This document shows, in pieces, positions 8,148 to 16,402 of a stretch of 64,000 nt of DNA. Under the pieces are notes generated by a model, which saw nothing but the letters and a program-made list of their open reading frames with translations, did not search any database and was not told the origin of the DNA. Both the position numbers and the translations under genes were made by a program. The stretch comes from Acidobacteria bacterium Ga0077534. Its GTDB lineage: Bacteria; Acidobacteriota; Blastocatellia; Pyrinomonadales; Pyrinomonadaceae. The stretch covers positions 124,001-188,000 of the forward strand of contig LNEI01000010.1 in the NCBI GenBank assembly GCA_001464455.1, in the 5' to 3' direction. Each line of letters opens with the position of its first letter. Position 1 is the stretch's first letter.

Positions 8148-8526
8148 ATGAGCTTCAACATGCAGCCTTTTGGCCCAGTCGCGCTTCAGACCTCTGAAGA
8201 AAAACAGATGGGCATGTTCCTTCACCTTTCGGGGGCTTGCATTTGCCCTGGTATGGCCGATCGGGATGGTTCTGCCCATAATTCTGTGGCAGACGCAAAA
8301 AGAGAAGATGCCCGCCCTCGACGCTCACGGCAAGATGGTCACCAATTGGATGATCTCGGCGACGATCTATTTCGCGGTTAGCTTTATTTTGATGTTTGTT
8401 TTGATCGGGTTTCTTACTATATTTGCTGTCTTCTTGCTCGCGATCATCTTTCCGATAGTCGGCGGCATCAAGGCAAACAATGGCGAGATGTGGAATTATC
8501 CGCTGACGATAAAGTTTTTGAAGTAA
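8148..8526 (+). pseudogene. DUF4870-like small membrane protein interrupted by a +1 frameshift in a G5 run
   Basis: Two overlapping frames together give one continuous DUF4870-type protein. The first frame begins at ATG 8148 behind a good AGGAG site (8135-8139) and reads ...SEEKQMGMFLHLSG. The second frame carries LAFALVWPIGMVLPIILWQTQKE and the rest to the stop at 8526. Removing one G from the run at 8231-8235 joins them into about 125 residues with three membrane segments. DUF4870 proteins normally keep the MGMFLHLS motif and the KMPALDAHGKMVTNW motif in one frame. It lies between the sigma and anti-sigma genes, with its stop abutting the anti-sigma ATG. This may be a sequencing or assembly error, a recent mutation, or slippage; otherwise the gene looks functional. 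Confidence 0.8.
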
Positions 8527-9096
8527 ATGGCGTTTGATCGCGAAAACAATTTTGACTGCCCGGTCCACGAGATCTCCGCTTATATCGACGGCGAACTGGA
8601 CGAGGTGCGCGAAAAGGAGCTAGAAACTCACTTCGAGGTTTGCCGCGATTGTGTCGATGATCTTAACGCCCAGAAGAGATTCTTGTCCGAGCTTGATCTT
8701 CGACTTAGTGACGAGGGCGAGGTTGAAGTCCCGACAAATTTTGCGAAACAGATAATTGTGAACGCCGAGAGTTCGGTCACCGGCCTGCGTCCTGCCCGTG
8801 AGCGGTACAACGCACTCTTTATTTGTGCAGGCCTGTTTCTTTTTGCTCTCTTTGCAATGGGAGCTGAATCGGGTCGCGTACTTTCGAGTACGGTCGAGAC
8901 GATGGAACAGACGGCGGCCGTCGGTGGATTTTTTGGACATGTGGTCTATTCGATATTCCTCGGTGTGGTTGTTGTGCTGCGGTCTTTTGCAAGTCAGGTC
9001 CACATGGGCGATCTGGCGGGACTCGGCCTCGCAGCATTTATCTGCACGGCGATCGTAGGTTTATCGCTCAAGTTTCGTAAGGCGGAGCGAGCGTAG
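8527..9096 (+). CDS. Zinc-binding anti-sigma factor (zf-HC2), membrane anchored
   Basis: A 189-residue protein whose N-terminal 45 residues form a ZAS/zf-HC2 domain: HEISAYIDGELDE, then H35-x3-C39-x2-C42 as metal ligands with Cys11 upstream. Such domains bind and silence the cognate ECF sigma factor. After a short cytoplasmic linker there are about three hydrophobic segments (near residues 94-114, 133-153, 165-182), so it is an inner-membrane protein able to pass an envelope signal inward. It starts directly after the DUF4870 stop and two genes after the sigma factor, which is its probable partner. The output region after the first membrane span is short and mostly membrane-embedded, unlike RseA-type sensors with a large periplasmic domain. 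Confidence 0.9.
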   Translation: MAFDRENNFDCPVHEISAYIDGELDEVREKELETHFEVCRDCVDDLNAQKRFLSELDLRLSDEGEVEVPTNFAKQIIVNAESSVTGLRPARERYNALFICAGLFLFALFAMGAESGRVLSSTVETMEQTAAVGGFFGHVVYSIFLGVVVVLRSFASQVHMGDLAGLGLAAFICTAIVGLSLKFRKAERA

Positions 9097-9100
9097 ACAG

Positions 9101-10081
9101 GTGATTTACTCCTCATCGACAACCATGCTTTACTGGCCAGTTCGCTCGATGCGGGCCGCCATTTCGCCGTTTCCTGTCGTTCTTTGGGTTCTATTATTAA
9201 TGGCGGCCGCTGCTCTTCCGCTTTTCGCCAATCCCGAAATAACAACTTCTGACGACCAGACGACGGTGATCGTAAATGACGCACCCGAACAGGACGTGAT
9301 CGCTATCGGCAAATCGGTTGTTGTACAGAAAAGAGCAAAGAGTGTGCTGGCCGTTGGGGGCGACATCGTGGTCGACGGCAGGATAGAGGGCGACGTCGAA
9401 ACCATCGGCGGCAACGTCATCCAAAAGGAGAATGGCTACATCGGCGGTGACGTTATCGTGATCGGCGGGACGTACCGCTCGGAAAGTGAGGCTCCGCTTC
9501 GTGAGGCGGGTAAGGAAACGATAGTATTCGGCGTTTTTGAGGAAGAACTGAGGTCGTTCGGTCAGGATCCGGCGGGCATACTTTCGCCTAATTTTTCGAT
9601 AGCTTTTGTCGCACAACGTTTGATAATTGCTTTGTTCTGGTTCGTGATCACCCTAGTCTTTACCACGCTTGCTCCGGGAGCAGTGGGACGCGGGGTCGCC
9701 CGGATCAATCTTTCGTACCTCAAAGTAACAGCCATCGGTGCAGCCGCGTTCATCGGCGTAGCGATCGGTATCGCGAGCGGCACCCTTTTCCTGCCTGATT
9801 ATGCTGCAGCTACTCTCGCACTGATGGGCACGCTTATTCTGTTTCTCGGGTTCGTTTTTGGCCGCGTTGTACTGCAGGTGAGCCTCGGGAAACTTATCCA
9901 GAAGCACTTTCTCGCCGGGTCAAATCAGTCAGAAACACTCGGCATCTTGATCGGTGTCCTGGGCTGGACGCTGCTGCTTTCGCTGCCATATGTCTGGGTG
10001 GCGGCTATGTTTGTTATCTTCGCCTCCGGTGTAGGGTTGGTGCTCACCGGCAAAACCTCTTCACGGTGGCAAAACGCCTAG
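9101..10081 (+). CDS. Bactofilin-like/polymer-forming repeat membrane protein
   Basis: An exported protein of 318-326 residues. After a signal segment ending near PLFANPE comes a short beta-helical stretch with the spaced G-D motifs typical of bactofilin (polymer-forming) repeats: VGGDIVVDGRIEGDVETIGGNV, then GYIGGDVIVIGG. Four or five membrane segments fill the C-terminal half. The GTG at 9101 or the ATG at 9125 could be the start. The gene follows the anti-sigma gene by 4 bp, so it probably belongs to the ECF operon and may be an envelope-stress output. In bactofilin-domain membrane proteins the repeat faces the periplasm; here the order signal peptide, repeat, membrane domain suggests the same. 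Function unknown. Confidence 0.7.
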   Translation: MIYSSSTTMLYWPVRSMRAAISPFPVVLWVLLLMAAAALPLFANPEITTSDDQTTVIVNDAPEQDVIAIGKSVVVQKRAKSVLAVGGDIVVDGRIEGDVETIGGNVIQKENGYIGGDVIVIGGTYRSESEAPLREAGKETIVFGVFEEELRSFGQDPAGILSPNFSIAFVAQRLIIALFWFVITLVFTTLAPGAVGRGVARINLSYLKVTAIGAAAFIGVAIGIASGTLFLPDYAAATLALMGTLILFLGFVFGRVVLQVSLGKLIQKHFLAGSNQSETLGILIGVLGWTLLLSLPYVWVAAMFVIFASGVGLVLTGKTSSRWQNA

Positions 10082-10220
10082 CACACAACTTTGCAGTGTG
10101 TTGACATTTCTTTACAAATAACCTCGAACCTTACTGCTAGTATTTACGTCATAGTCCTTTGAAAGGGCGATTTTTTACGTCTTTTTAGGTCATTTTAATA
10201 AGACATTACGATTCAATCAT

Positions 10221-11411
10221 ATGATGCACGTCGCAGGCTCACTTATTATATTTCTTTTTTCAGGGGCATTAGCCCTTGTCATCGGGCAGACGACTGCGGT
10301 AAAGCCATCGGTCGTGGTCGGTGATGCCGCAAGTGTCGCGGCGGACAAGATCGTCGTTGCAACGCAGAAAGGCCCGTTCGAAGTTACTATCAACGATAAA
10401 TCGGTATTCAAGAAGGTGTCCGCGGAGAATCCGACGAATCTGTCCGGAGCGACGACGGCGGCGGTCACGGACATAACGGTTGGGGACAAGCTGACAGTTA
10501 CAGGAATAATGGCGGCGGATGGTATGTCGATGCCCGCCCGTAATGTTTATTTCATTGCAAAGGCAGATATTGCTGCAAGAAACGCAAAGGAAGCCGCAGA
10601 GTGGCAGCGTCGAGGAATTACCGGTAAAGTGACCGCAGTAAATGCAGCTACGAACCAGTTGACCATTGAAACCAGGACATTAGCGGCAGCGGTCAGCGTC
10701 GTAGTCACGCCGAAGGACGGAGCGAAGTTCCTCAGATATGCTCCCGATTCGATCCGTTTCGACGAAGCAGTTCCCAGCACGATGGCGGACACCAAGGTCG
10801 GCGATATGGTGCGGGCACTCGGGGATCGAAGTTCGGACGGGACCAGTTTTTCGGCCGAGCAGCTGATCGCAGGTGCGTTCCAAACCGTTGCCGGTACTGT
10901 GAAGTCGATCGATCCAGTTAAAAACGAAGTAGTTATCAAGAACCTTCAGGACAACAAGGATGTGACTATCGTTGTCGGAGATGCATCGGTTCTAAAGAGG
11001 TTCCCACAGGAGCAGGCCGAAATGGTGGCCCGCCTTCAGATGATGGGAGCCGGCGGAGCCAGGCCGATCGGGCCAGGCGGAGCACCGGGAGCCGGAAACC
11101 CGGGCAGGCCCGCAGGTGGAGCTCCGGGGGCACAGCCCGGCCAAGGACGTCCCGGCATGGGAGGCGGTCCACGTGCCGGTGGGGTCGACGATATGCTCGA
11201 ACGCTCGCCGACCATCACGATCGCCGATCTCAAAGCAGGGGATATCATTGCTCTATCAAGCACGAAGACCGCGGACACATCGCGTCTGAAGGCGATCAAA
11301 TTATTTGCCGGTGTTGAACCTTTTTTGCGTTCGGCACAGGCTAGCGGCGGAGGCCGACGCGGGCAGGGCGGTGTGGACGGAGGGTTCAGCATCCCCGGCC
11401 TAGACCCATAA
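10221..11411 (+). CDS. Secreted DUF5666-domain protein
   Basis: An exported 396-residue protein: signal peptide (MMHVAGSLIIFLFSGALALVIGQ), then three repeated beta-rich units of DUF5666 type, recognisable by ITVGDKLTVTGIMAADG, ITGKVTAVNAATNQLTIET and VAGTVKSIDPVKNEVVIK. A Gly/Pro-rich linker occupies about residues 275-325 and the end is again GGGRRGQGG. Role unknown; DUF5666 resembles small OB-like beta modules found in surface proteins. It is followed by a strong terminator and then the TonB-dependent receptor; functional coupling is possible but unproven. Low-complexity Gly-rich segments are shared in style with the receptor downstream. Confidence 0.75.
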   Translation: MMHVAGSLIIFLFSGALALVIGQTTAVKPSVVVGDAASVAADKIVVATQKGPFEVTINDKSVFKKVSAENPTNLSGATTAAVTDITVGDKLTVTGIMAADGMSMPARNVYFIAKADIAARNAKEAAEWQRRGITGKVTAVNAATNQLTIETRTLAAAVSVVVTPKDGAKFLRYAPDSIRFDEAVPSTMADTKVGDMVRALGDRSSDGTSFSAEQLIAGAFQTVAGTVKSIDPVKNEVVIKNLQDNKDVTIVVGDASVLKRFPQEQAEMVARLQMMGAGGARPIGPGGAPGAGNPGRPAGGAPGAQPGQGRPGMGGGPRAGGVDDMLERSPTITIADLKAGDIIALSSTKTADTSRLKAIKLFAGVEPFLRSAQASGGGRRGQGGVDGGFSIPGLDP

Positions 11412-11431
11412 ACTGACTTATTATTTGCGGA

Positions 11432-11466
11432 CGGCCCGGCTACCTAACCGGGCCGCACGTCTTTTT
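11432..11466 (+). terminator. Intrinsic terminator after the DUF5666 gene
   Basis: An 8-bp all-GC stem CGGCCCGG/CCGGGCCG (11432-11439, 11448-11455) with an 8-base loop, followed by CACGTCTTTTT. It lies 20 bases after the stop and just before the receptor gene. Confidence 0.8.
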
Positions 11467-11480
11467 ACAAAACTATCATC

Positions 11481-14400
11481 ATGAAAGCCATCAAACTTTT
11501 TTTATTAGGACTTATAACACTATCGCTTTGCAGCGTTGCGTTTGGTCAGGCAAACGGCAGTCTGGCCGGTACGGTGACTGACTCAAACGGCGCTATCGTT
11601 GTCGGAGCGGCCGTCACAGTACAATCCCCGACCGGCCTACGCAAGGACACTACCTCAAATACTAAGGGCGAATATTCGGTAACTGGCCTGCTTCCGGGCA
11701 AGTACACCGTGAAGGTCTTCGCCGACAAATTTGAACTTTACGAAAACCTTGAGGTAGAGATCACGGCTGGTCAGAAAAACGAGCTTTTTGTGATCCTCTC
11801 AGTCGGCGGTATTGTCGAAAACGTCGATGTCTCGCTTACTGAGCAGGTGTCGACCGATGTTGATAATAATAAGGATGCCACCGTGCTCAAGGACAAAGAT
11901 CTGGAGGCTCTTCCGGATGATCCGGACGAACTCGCTGCAGCGCTTCAAGCCCTTGCGGGAGCGGCCGCTGGACCGAACGGTGGACAGATCTACATCGACG
12001 GATTCACGGGCGGGCAGCTTCCTTCCAAAGAATCGATCAGAGAGATCCGCATTAACAGCAACCCGTTTTCGGCTGAGTTCGACCGTATCGGTTTTGGCCG
12101 AATCGAGATCCTCACGCGACCCGGTTCTGAACGCTACAGAGGTTCGCTGAATGGCAGTTTTAACGACGAAAGCCTAAACTCACGGAATCCGTTTGCGCTA
12201 AATCGAGCACCGACTCAGTCGAGAAACTTCGGCGGCAATTTTTCGGGTCCGCTCGTGAAGGGCAAAGCTTCATTTTTTATTGACGGAAACGTTCGCCAAA
12301 ACGACAACAGTTCGATCATCAACGCTCAGATCCTGGACCCTTCGCTCAATATCATCACGTTTCGCGAAGATGTACAGCAGCCAACCCGGCGTTATCAGTT
12401 CAACCCGCGTTTCGACCTCGCTCTCAATGATAAGAACACTTTGGTCGTACGCTATGATTACAGTCAGGGAACAAACTCTAATCAGGGAATCGGCGATACG
12501 TCGTTGATGACCCGGGCGTTCGCCTCGAAAAATCGGGATCACGAGATCCGGATGACCGAGACGATGATCATCAACGCGAAAACAGTCAACGAGACGAGAT
12601 TCGAATACTCAGACCGCAACAACGAGCAGGACGGTGACAATTCGGTTCCGACGATCAACGTCTCGGCCGCGTTCACCGGAGGCGGAGCATCGATCGGCCA
12701 GAGCTTTAACAAAAGCAAGACGTTCGAGCTTAATAACTTCACCAATACTTCGTTTGGAGAAAATTCGTGGATATCGGTAAAGTTTGGCGGCCGGCTGCGA
12801 CGCGTTGACATTACCAACCGCTCGGAAAATAACTACGCCGGGACCTATTTGTTTAACGGCTTTTTCGGGGCTGATGCATGTGATATCAATTCCGACCTAG
12901 TTGTGTCGTCGATCGAGCAGTACCGCTGTAAACTGAATGGCACTGTCGGTACGCGATACAACCCAACGCAGTTCAGCATCGCGTCCGGCAATCCCGAGAT
13001 TGGGATCGACCAGACGGAATACGGCCTTTTTGCCACGAGCGACTGGAAATTCTCACCTGCACTTTTGTTGAGCTTTGGTCTGCGGTATGAGAATCAGACC
13101 AATATCAACAGCAATTTCAATTTTGCTCCAAGATTTGGTTTTGCATGGTCGCCGGGGGCCGGCGGAGCTCGTACACCAAAGACTGTTTTCCGCGGCGGAG
13201 CCGGTGTTTTCTTTGAAAGATTTGGTCAGAATAATTCGCTTCAGGCGCTCAGGAACAATGGTATTAACCAGCTGAATCTCCTCGTAAGTGCTAATGATCC
13301 GGATCCCGCTCGCCGTGCGATCGCCATCAGCTTGCTTTCGCAGCCTGCGTTCACTGGTACCGGTGTAACTAATTCTCTGACCGCTGCCCAGATCCTCGCC
13401 GTGCTGCCTCAGTCGGCCAGCACGATACGAGGCATCGCGGACGATCTGCAGTCCCCGTACACGATCCAGGGTGCGTTTTCGATGGAGCGTACTTTCGGAA
13501 CCCGATTTACTCTGGCTTCGACCTTGATACTATCCCGAACGCTGCACGCGATCCGGACCCGCAACATCAACGCCCCGATCTGTGCTACTCCAACGAACTG
13601 TGTCGGAGCCGTGCGTCCCGACCCAACCCGCGGTAACTTGAATTTCTTCGAGTCGAGTGGCGTCATTAATTCGCAGCGTGTCAACATAAATTTTCGGGCT
13701 AATATAAACCGTTCCATCTCACTAACTACTAACTATGGTCTTGGATTTTCGAAGGGAGATCAGGATACGCCTGCGTATTCGTATGATCTTAGCGGAGAAT
13801 ACGGACGGTCGGGCGGGTTCAACGGCGATATTAGGCATAGCTTAACCGTGGTCGGGAACTTTAGCTTGCCGTGGAGTATAAGTTTGAACCCTTTCGTCAC
13901 GATCAGATCCGGAGCTCCCTTCAACATCACTACTGGAACGGATTCAAATGGTGATGGTTTTACCACAGAGCGTCCGACTTTTGGTCAGCTGCAGTCACGC
14001 TGCAATGAACTCGGGCTTACTGCCTCGTTCTGTGACATTGGGGGGAATAGTTTGACCGACATCATTCCACGTAATTATGGCCAAGGCCCAAAGAGCGTTA
14101 CCGTGAACTTGAGATTTGGTAAGAACTTTGGTTTTGGCAAAACTGCGGCCCAGCGCGCGGGCGGTGACGCCCCGGCTGGAGGAGCTGGTGGCCGACCAAT
14201 GGGCGGTATGGTCATGGGTGGTCCCGGCGGTGGCGGAATGATGCGCGGCGGTGGCGGTGGTTTTGGAGGTTTCGGCGGAGGCGGCGATGCTCGCCGTCCG
14301 TACAATCTAAACATTGGCGTTAACGTCAATAACATTTTCAATATTGTAAACCTAGGCAATCCCGTTGGCAGTCTTAACTCATTCCGTTTTGGCCAGTCGA

Positions 14401-14495
14401 CATCGACCGGCGGAGGATTCGGAGGTTTTGGCGGCTTTGGCGGCGGACAGTCAGCTAATCGAAGGATCGAGCTCAGTGCGAGATTTAACTGGTAA
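11481..14495 (+). CDS. TonB-dependent receptor, Oar-like, with N-terminal carboxypeptidase regulatory domain
   Basis: A 1004-residue outer-membrane protein. Order of parts: signal peptide ending near SVAFGQ; a carboxypeptidase-regulatory-like (CarboxypepD_reg) domain at about 25-105 beginning GSLAGTVTDSNGAIV; a plug-like region at about 125-215 with IYIDGF and IREIRINSNPFSAEFDR; then a long beta-barrel ending in the aromatic C-terminus ARFNW. This architecture is the Oar/TonB-dependent type greatly expanded in Acidobacteriota and Bacteroidota. Two Gly-rich insertions, around 893-935 and 972-988, sit in presumed surface loops. The substrate is not predictable; no TonB, substrate-binding or degradation genes are adjacent. 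It lies between two strong terminators, so it is probably transcribed alone. Confidence 0.9.
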   Translation: MKAIKLFLLGLITLSLCSVAFGQANGSLAGTVTDSNGAIVVGAAVTVQSPTGLRKDTTSNTKGEYSVTGLLPGKYTVKVFADKFELYENLEVEITAGQKNELFVILSVGGIVENVDVSLTEQVSTDVDNNKDATVLKDKDLEALPDDPDELAAALQALAGAAAGPNGGQIYIDGFTGGQLPSKESIREIRINSNPFSAEFDRIGFGRIEILTRPGSERYRGSLNGSFNDESLNSRNPFALNRAPTQSRNFGGNFSGPLVKGKASFFIDGNVRQNDNSSIINAQILDPSLNIITFREDVQQPTRRYQFNPRFDLALNDKNTLVVRYDYSQGTNSNQGIGDTSLMTRAFASKNRDHEIRMTETMIINAKTVNETRFEYSDRNNEQDGDNSVPTINVSAAFTGGGASIGQSFNKSKTFELNNFTNTSFGENSWISVKFGGRLRRVDITNRSENNYAGTYLFNGFFGADACDINSDLVVSSIEQYRCKLNGTVGTRYNPTQFSIASGNPEIGIDQTEYGLFATSDWKFSPALLLSFGLRYENQTNINSNFNFAPRFGFAWSPGAGGARTPKTVFRGGAGVFFERFGQNNSLQALRNNGINQLNLLVSANDPDPARRAIAISLLSQPAFTGTGVTNSLTAAQILAVLPQSASTIRGIADDLQSPYTIQGAFSMERTFGTRFTLASTLILSRTLHAIRTRNINAPICATPTNCVGAVRPDPTRGNLNFFESSGVINSQRVNINFRANINRSISLTTNYGLGFSKGDQDTPAYSYDLSGEYGRSGGFNGDIRHSLTVVGNFSLPWSISLNPFVTIRSGAPFNITTGTDSNGDGFTTERPTFGQLQSRCNELGLTASFCDIGGNSLTDIIPRNYGQGPKSVTVNLRFGKNFGFGKTAAQRAGGDAPAGGAGGRPMGGMVMGGPGGGGMMRGGGGGFGGFGGGGDARRPYNLNIGVNVNNIFNIVNLGNPVGSLNSFRFGQSTSTGGGFGGFGGFGGGQSANRRIELSARFNW

Positions 14496-14524
14496 ACCAA
14501 TCGTCGGTTTAGCTAATCTTAATG

Positions 14525-14562
14525 GTGACGAAAACGCATTTTGTTTTCGTCACTATTTTTTT
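14525..14562 (+). terminator. Intrinsic terminator after the TonB-dependent receptor
   Basis: A perfect 11-bp stem GTGACGAAAAC (14525-14535) / GTTTTCGTCAC (14543-14553) with a 7-base loop, followed by TATTTTTTTGATTTT. Confidence 0.9.
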
Positions 14563-14595
14563 GATTTTGCTTCGACAATCTGGGAATCTCTTAAT

Positions 14596-15333
14596 ATGAA
14601 AAGTTTTTTTGTCTTCGCTATCGCTCTTTTTGTCTCGACTAGCATTCAGGCTCAGCCCGCAGGCGGTGCAAAACAGCCGGCTGCGGACAAAGCGGCTGTC
14701 GGTACGTCGAGATCGCCAGAAGATCTCGCGAAGGCCACGTTAGCGGCTCATGGCGGTGATAAGCTGAAGAAGCTGCAGACGTTCCTCGTAAAGGGCTCTG
14801 TCAATGTGAGCTTTCAGGGACAGGCGTTGCCGGGGGCTTTTTCGACGGCTGTCAGCGGTGAGAAATACTATTTTGAGATCGTCACCGCCGTCCAGCAGCT
14901 AAAACAGGTATACGACGGACGCGAAACGTCGTCCTCGCTCCAGGGATTTTCGCTGCCGCCGGTTACAAGTCTCGGTTTCCCATTGCTCACCAAAGTCGGC
15001 GATAGCGGATACGTGGTCACAGCTTTGCCGGACAATGCCAAGAAGCGAAATGGATTTCGCATGACAACGCCCGAAGGCTTCTATACGGATTTTGTTCTTA
15101 ACGAAAAGACAGGCCAGATCAAAAGCTACGAAGCAAAATGGATGACGGGCAATCAGACGATCGCAACCTCGGTCGAGATCGATGAGTTTATGACCGTTGA
15201 CGGTATCGCGGTGCCGAAGAAATACGCCCAACGCTTCGACCTGGGCCCGCTCACAGCCTATGCCAGCTTCAACGTAAAAGACATAAAGATCAATTCAACG
15301 ATCGAGGAAAGTGCGTTTGCGATAGGGAAGTAA
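14596..15333 (+). CDS. Secreted hypothetical protein, LolA/outer-membrane-lipoprotein-sorting-like
   Basis: A 245-residue exported protein; the start is ATG 14596, which opens a signal peptide ending near IQAQ, rather than the far-upstream start inside the receptor gene. The mature part begins DLAKATLAAHGGDKLKKLQTFLVKGS, a pattern common in proteins annotated as outer-membrane lipoprotein-sorting-like, followed by alternating beta strands (YYFEIVTAVQQLKQVYDG, NGFRMTTPEGFYTDFVLNEKTG, VDGIAVPKKYAQRF). This suggests a half-barrel fold like LolA/LolB, but no catalytic residues or lipobox are seen. It stands alone between the receptor terminator and a convergent gene. Exact function unknown. Confidence 0.7.
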   Translation: MKSFFVFAIALFVSTSIQAQPAGGAKQPAADKAAVGTSRSPEDLAKATLAAHGGDKLKKLQTFLVKGSVNVSFQGQALPGAFSTAVSGEKYYFEIVTAVQQLKQVYDGRETSSSLQGFSLPPVTSLGFPLLTKVGDSGYVVTALPDNAKKRNGFRMTTPEGFYTDFVLNEKTGQIKSYEAKWMTGNQTIATSVEIDEFMTVDGIAVPKKYAQRFDLGPLTAYASFNVKDIKINSTIEESAFAIGK

Positions 15334-15345
15334 ATTCCTTGGCCT

Positions 15346-15418
15346 GCGGCTATGCCGCTCTATTTGTGGAGAAGCTCAGCTTCTCCGTTACCGTAAAATT
15401 CGGTTGCGGCTATGCCGC
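15346..15418. repeat. Cluster of three short palindromes between convergent genes
   Basis: GCGGCTATGCCGC occurs at 15346-15358 and again at 15406-15418, each a 5-bp stem with a TAT loop. Between them GGAGAAGC-TCA-GCTTCTCC (15368-15386) is an 8-bp stem. They sit between a plus-strand gene ending at 15333 and a minus-strand gene ending at 15434. Repetitive-extragenic-palindrome-like; could act as bidirectional transcript ends though no U-tract is present. Confidence 0.6.
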
Positions 15419-15433
15419 CGTCGAAAGGCTGGT

Positions 15434-16390
15434 CTATTTCGCGAAGCGGCTATTCTTCCACCACTCGATCGTCCGTTTCAGCCCTTCTTCGAGCCCGACT
15501 ATCTGCTCGTACTTCAGACACTCCACGGCCCGACGGTTGTCAGCCTGCGAGTCCTTAACATCGCCCTTTCGCCCGGCCTCAAATTTGGCGACAGCGTCTT
15601 CACGGCCCGTGATCTTTTTTAGCACCTCGAGCAGTTCGTTCAGAGTGATACGATCACCGTTGGCGGCATTCATCGTTTCGCCTAGCCCGACCATTGTTTC
15701 TGATGCCTTTATATTGGCGTTGACCACATTAGCTATGTAGGTGAAGTCCCGCGACTGTTCGCCGTCACCAAAGATAACCGGCTGCTGGCCGGTCATCAGG
15801 GCATCGATAAATCTCGAGATCACACCAGAATACATCGACGCCGGATTCTGCCTTGGGCCAAAGACGTTAAAGTAGCGAAGCGAAACCGTCTCAAGCCCGT
15901 ACACGCTGTTAAATGCACGGCAGTATAGTTCGCCTGCAAGCTTAGCGGCCGCATAGGGAGAGAGCGGGTCGGGACGCATGGTTTCGACCTTTGGGAGGAC
16001 AGGTTGATCACCATACGCCGAGCTCGACGCCGCGTACACAAATCTACGCACTCCCGCGTTACGCGAGTGGACAAGCATATTGACCGTTCCATTCACGCAT
16101 ACGCGATGAGTCTCTAGTGGATCTTCGACCGAACGTGGAACGCTCGGAAGAGCCGCCTGATGATACACGATCTCGACTCCCTCGACTGCTTTCGCGACTA
16201 CGGCCTCGTCAGTGATGTCGCCCTCGATAAAATCAAAATCACCGCGAAGCTCGTCCAGATTCTCGCGAAATCCCGTCGCAAAATTGTCGATGATCCGAAC
16301 CTTCGCTCCCTGAGCGATAAGTTCCTCAGCAAGATTAGAGCCGATAAAGCCCGCACCGCCGGTTACGAGTACTTTTGTAGTGATCGCCAT
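15434..16390 (-). CDS. NAD-dependent UDP-sugar 4-epimerase (extended SDR family)
   Basis: A 318-residue extended short-chain dehydrogenase. The NAD-binding Gly motif GGAGFIG is at residues 11-17; the catalytic YxxxK is Y146/K150 (SPYAAAK), preceded by the Ser-rich ASSSAYG. The segment GDGEQSRDFTYIANVV is typical of UDP-sugar epimerases of the UDP-glucose/UDP-GlcNAc/UDP-glucuronate type (GalE/WbpP-like). The gene lies 12 bp downstream of UDP-glucose dehydrogenase and is surely co-transcribed with it. The pair could make UDP-glucuronate and epimerise it to UDP-galacturonate, or supply UDP-GalNAc-type sugars, for surface polysaccharide. The exact substrate cannot be fixed from sequence alone. 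Confidence 0.88.
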   Translation of the reverse strand: MAITTKVLVTGGAGFIGSNLAEELIAQGAKVRIIDNFATGFRENLDELRGDFDFIEGDITDEAVVAKAVEGVEIVYHQAALPSVPRSVEDPLETHRVCVNGTVNMLVHSRNAGVRRFVYAASSSAYGDQPVLPKVETMRPDPLSPYAAAKLAGELYCRAFNSVYGLETVSLRYFNVFGPRQNPASMYSGVISRFIDALMTGQQPVIFGDGEQSRDFTYIANVVNANIKASETMVGLGETMNAANGDRITLNELLEVLKKITGREDAVAKFEAGRKGDVKDSQADNRRAVECLKYEQIVGLEEGLKRTIEWWKNSRFAK

Positions 16391-16402
16391 AATGTCCTAA
16401 AG

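Noticed and set aside
15339-15740. Plus-strand ORF starting in the palindrome cluster
   Set aside because: It runs antisense through the epimerase gene; its start region is palindromes only.
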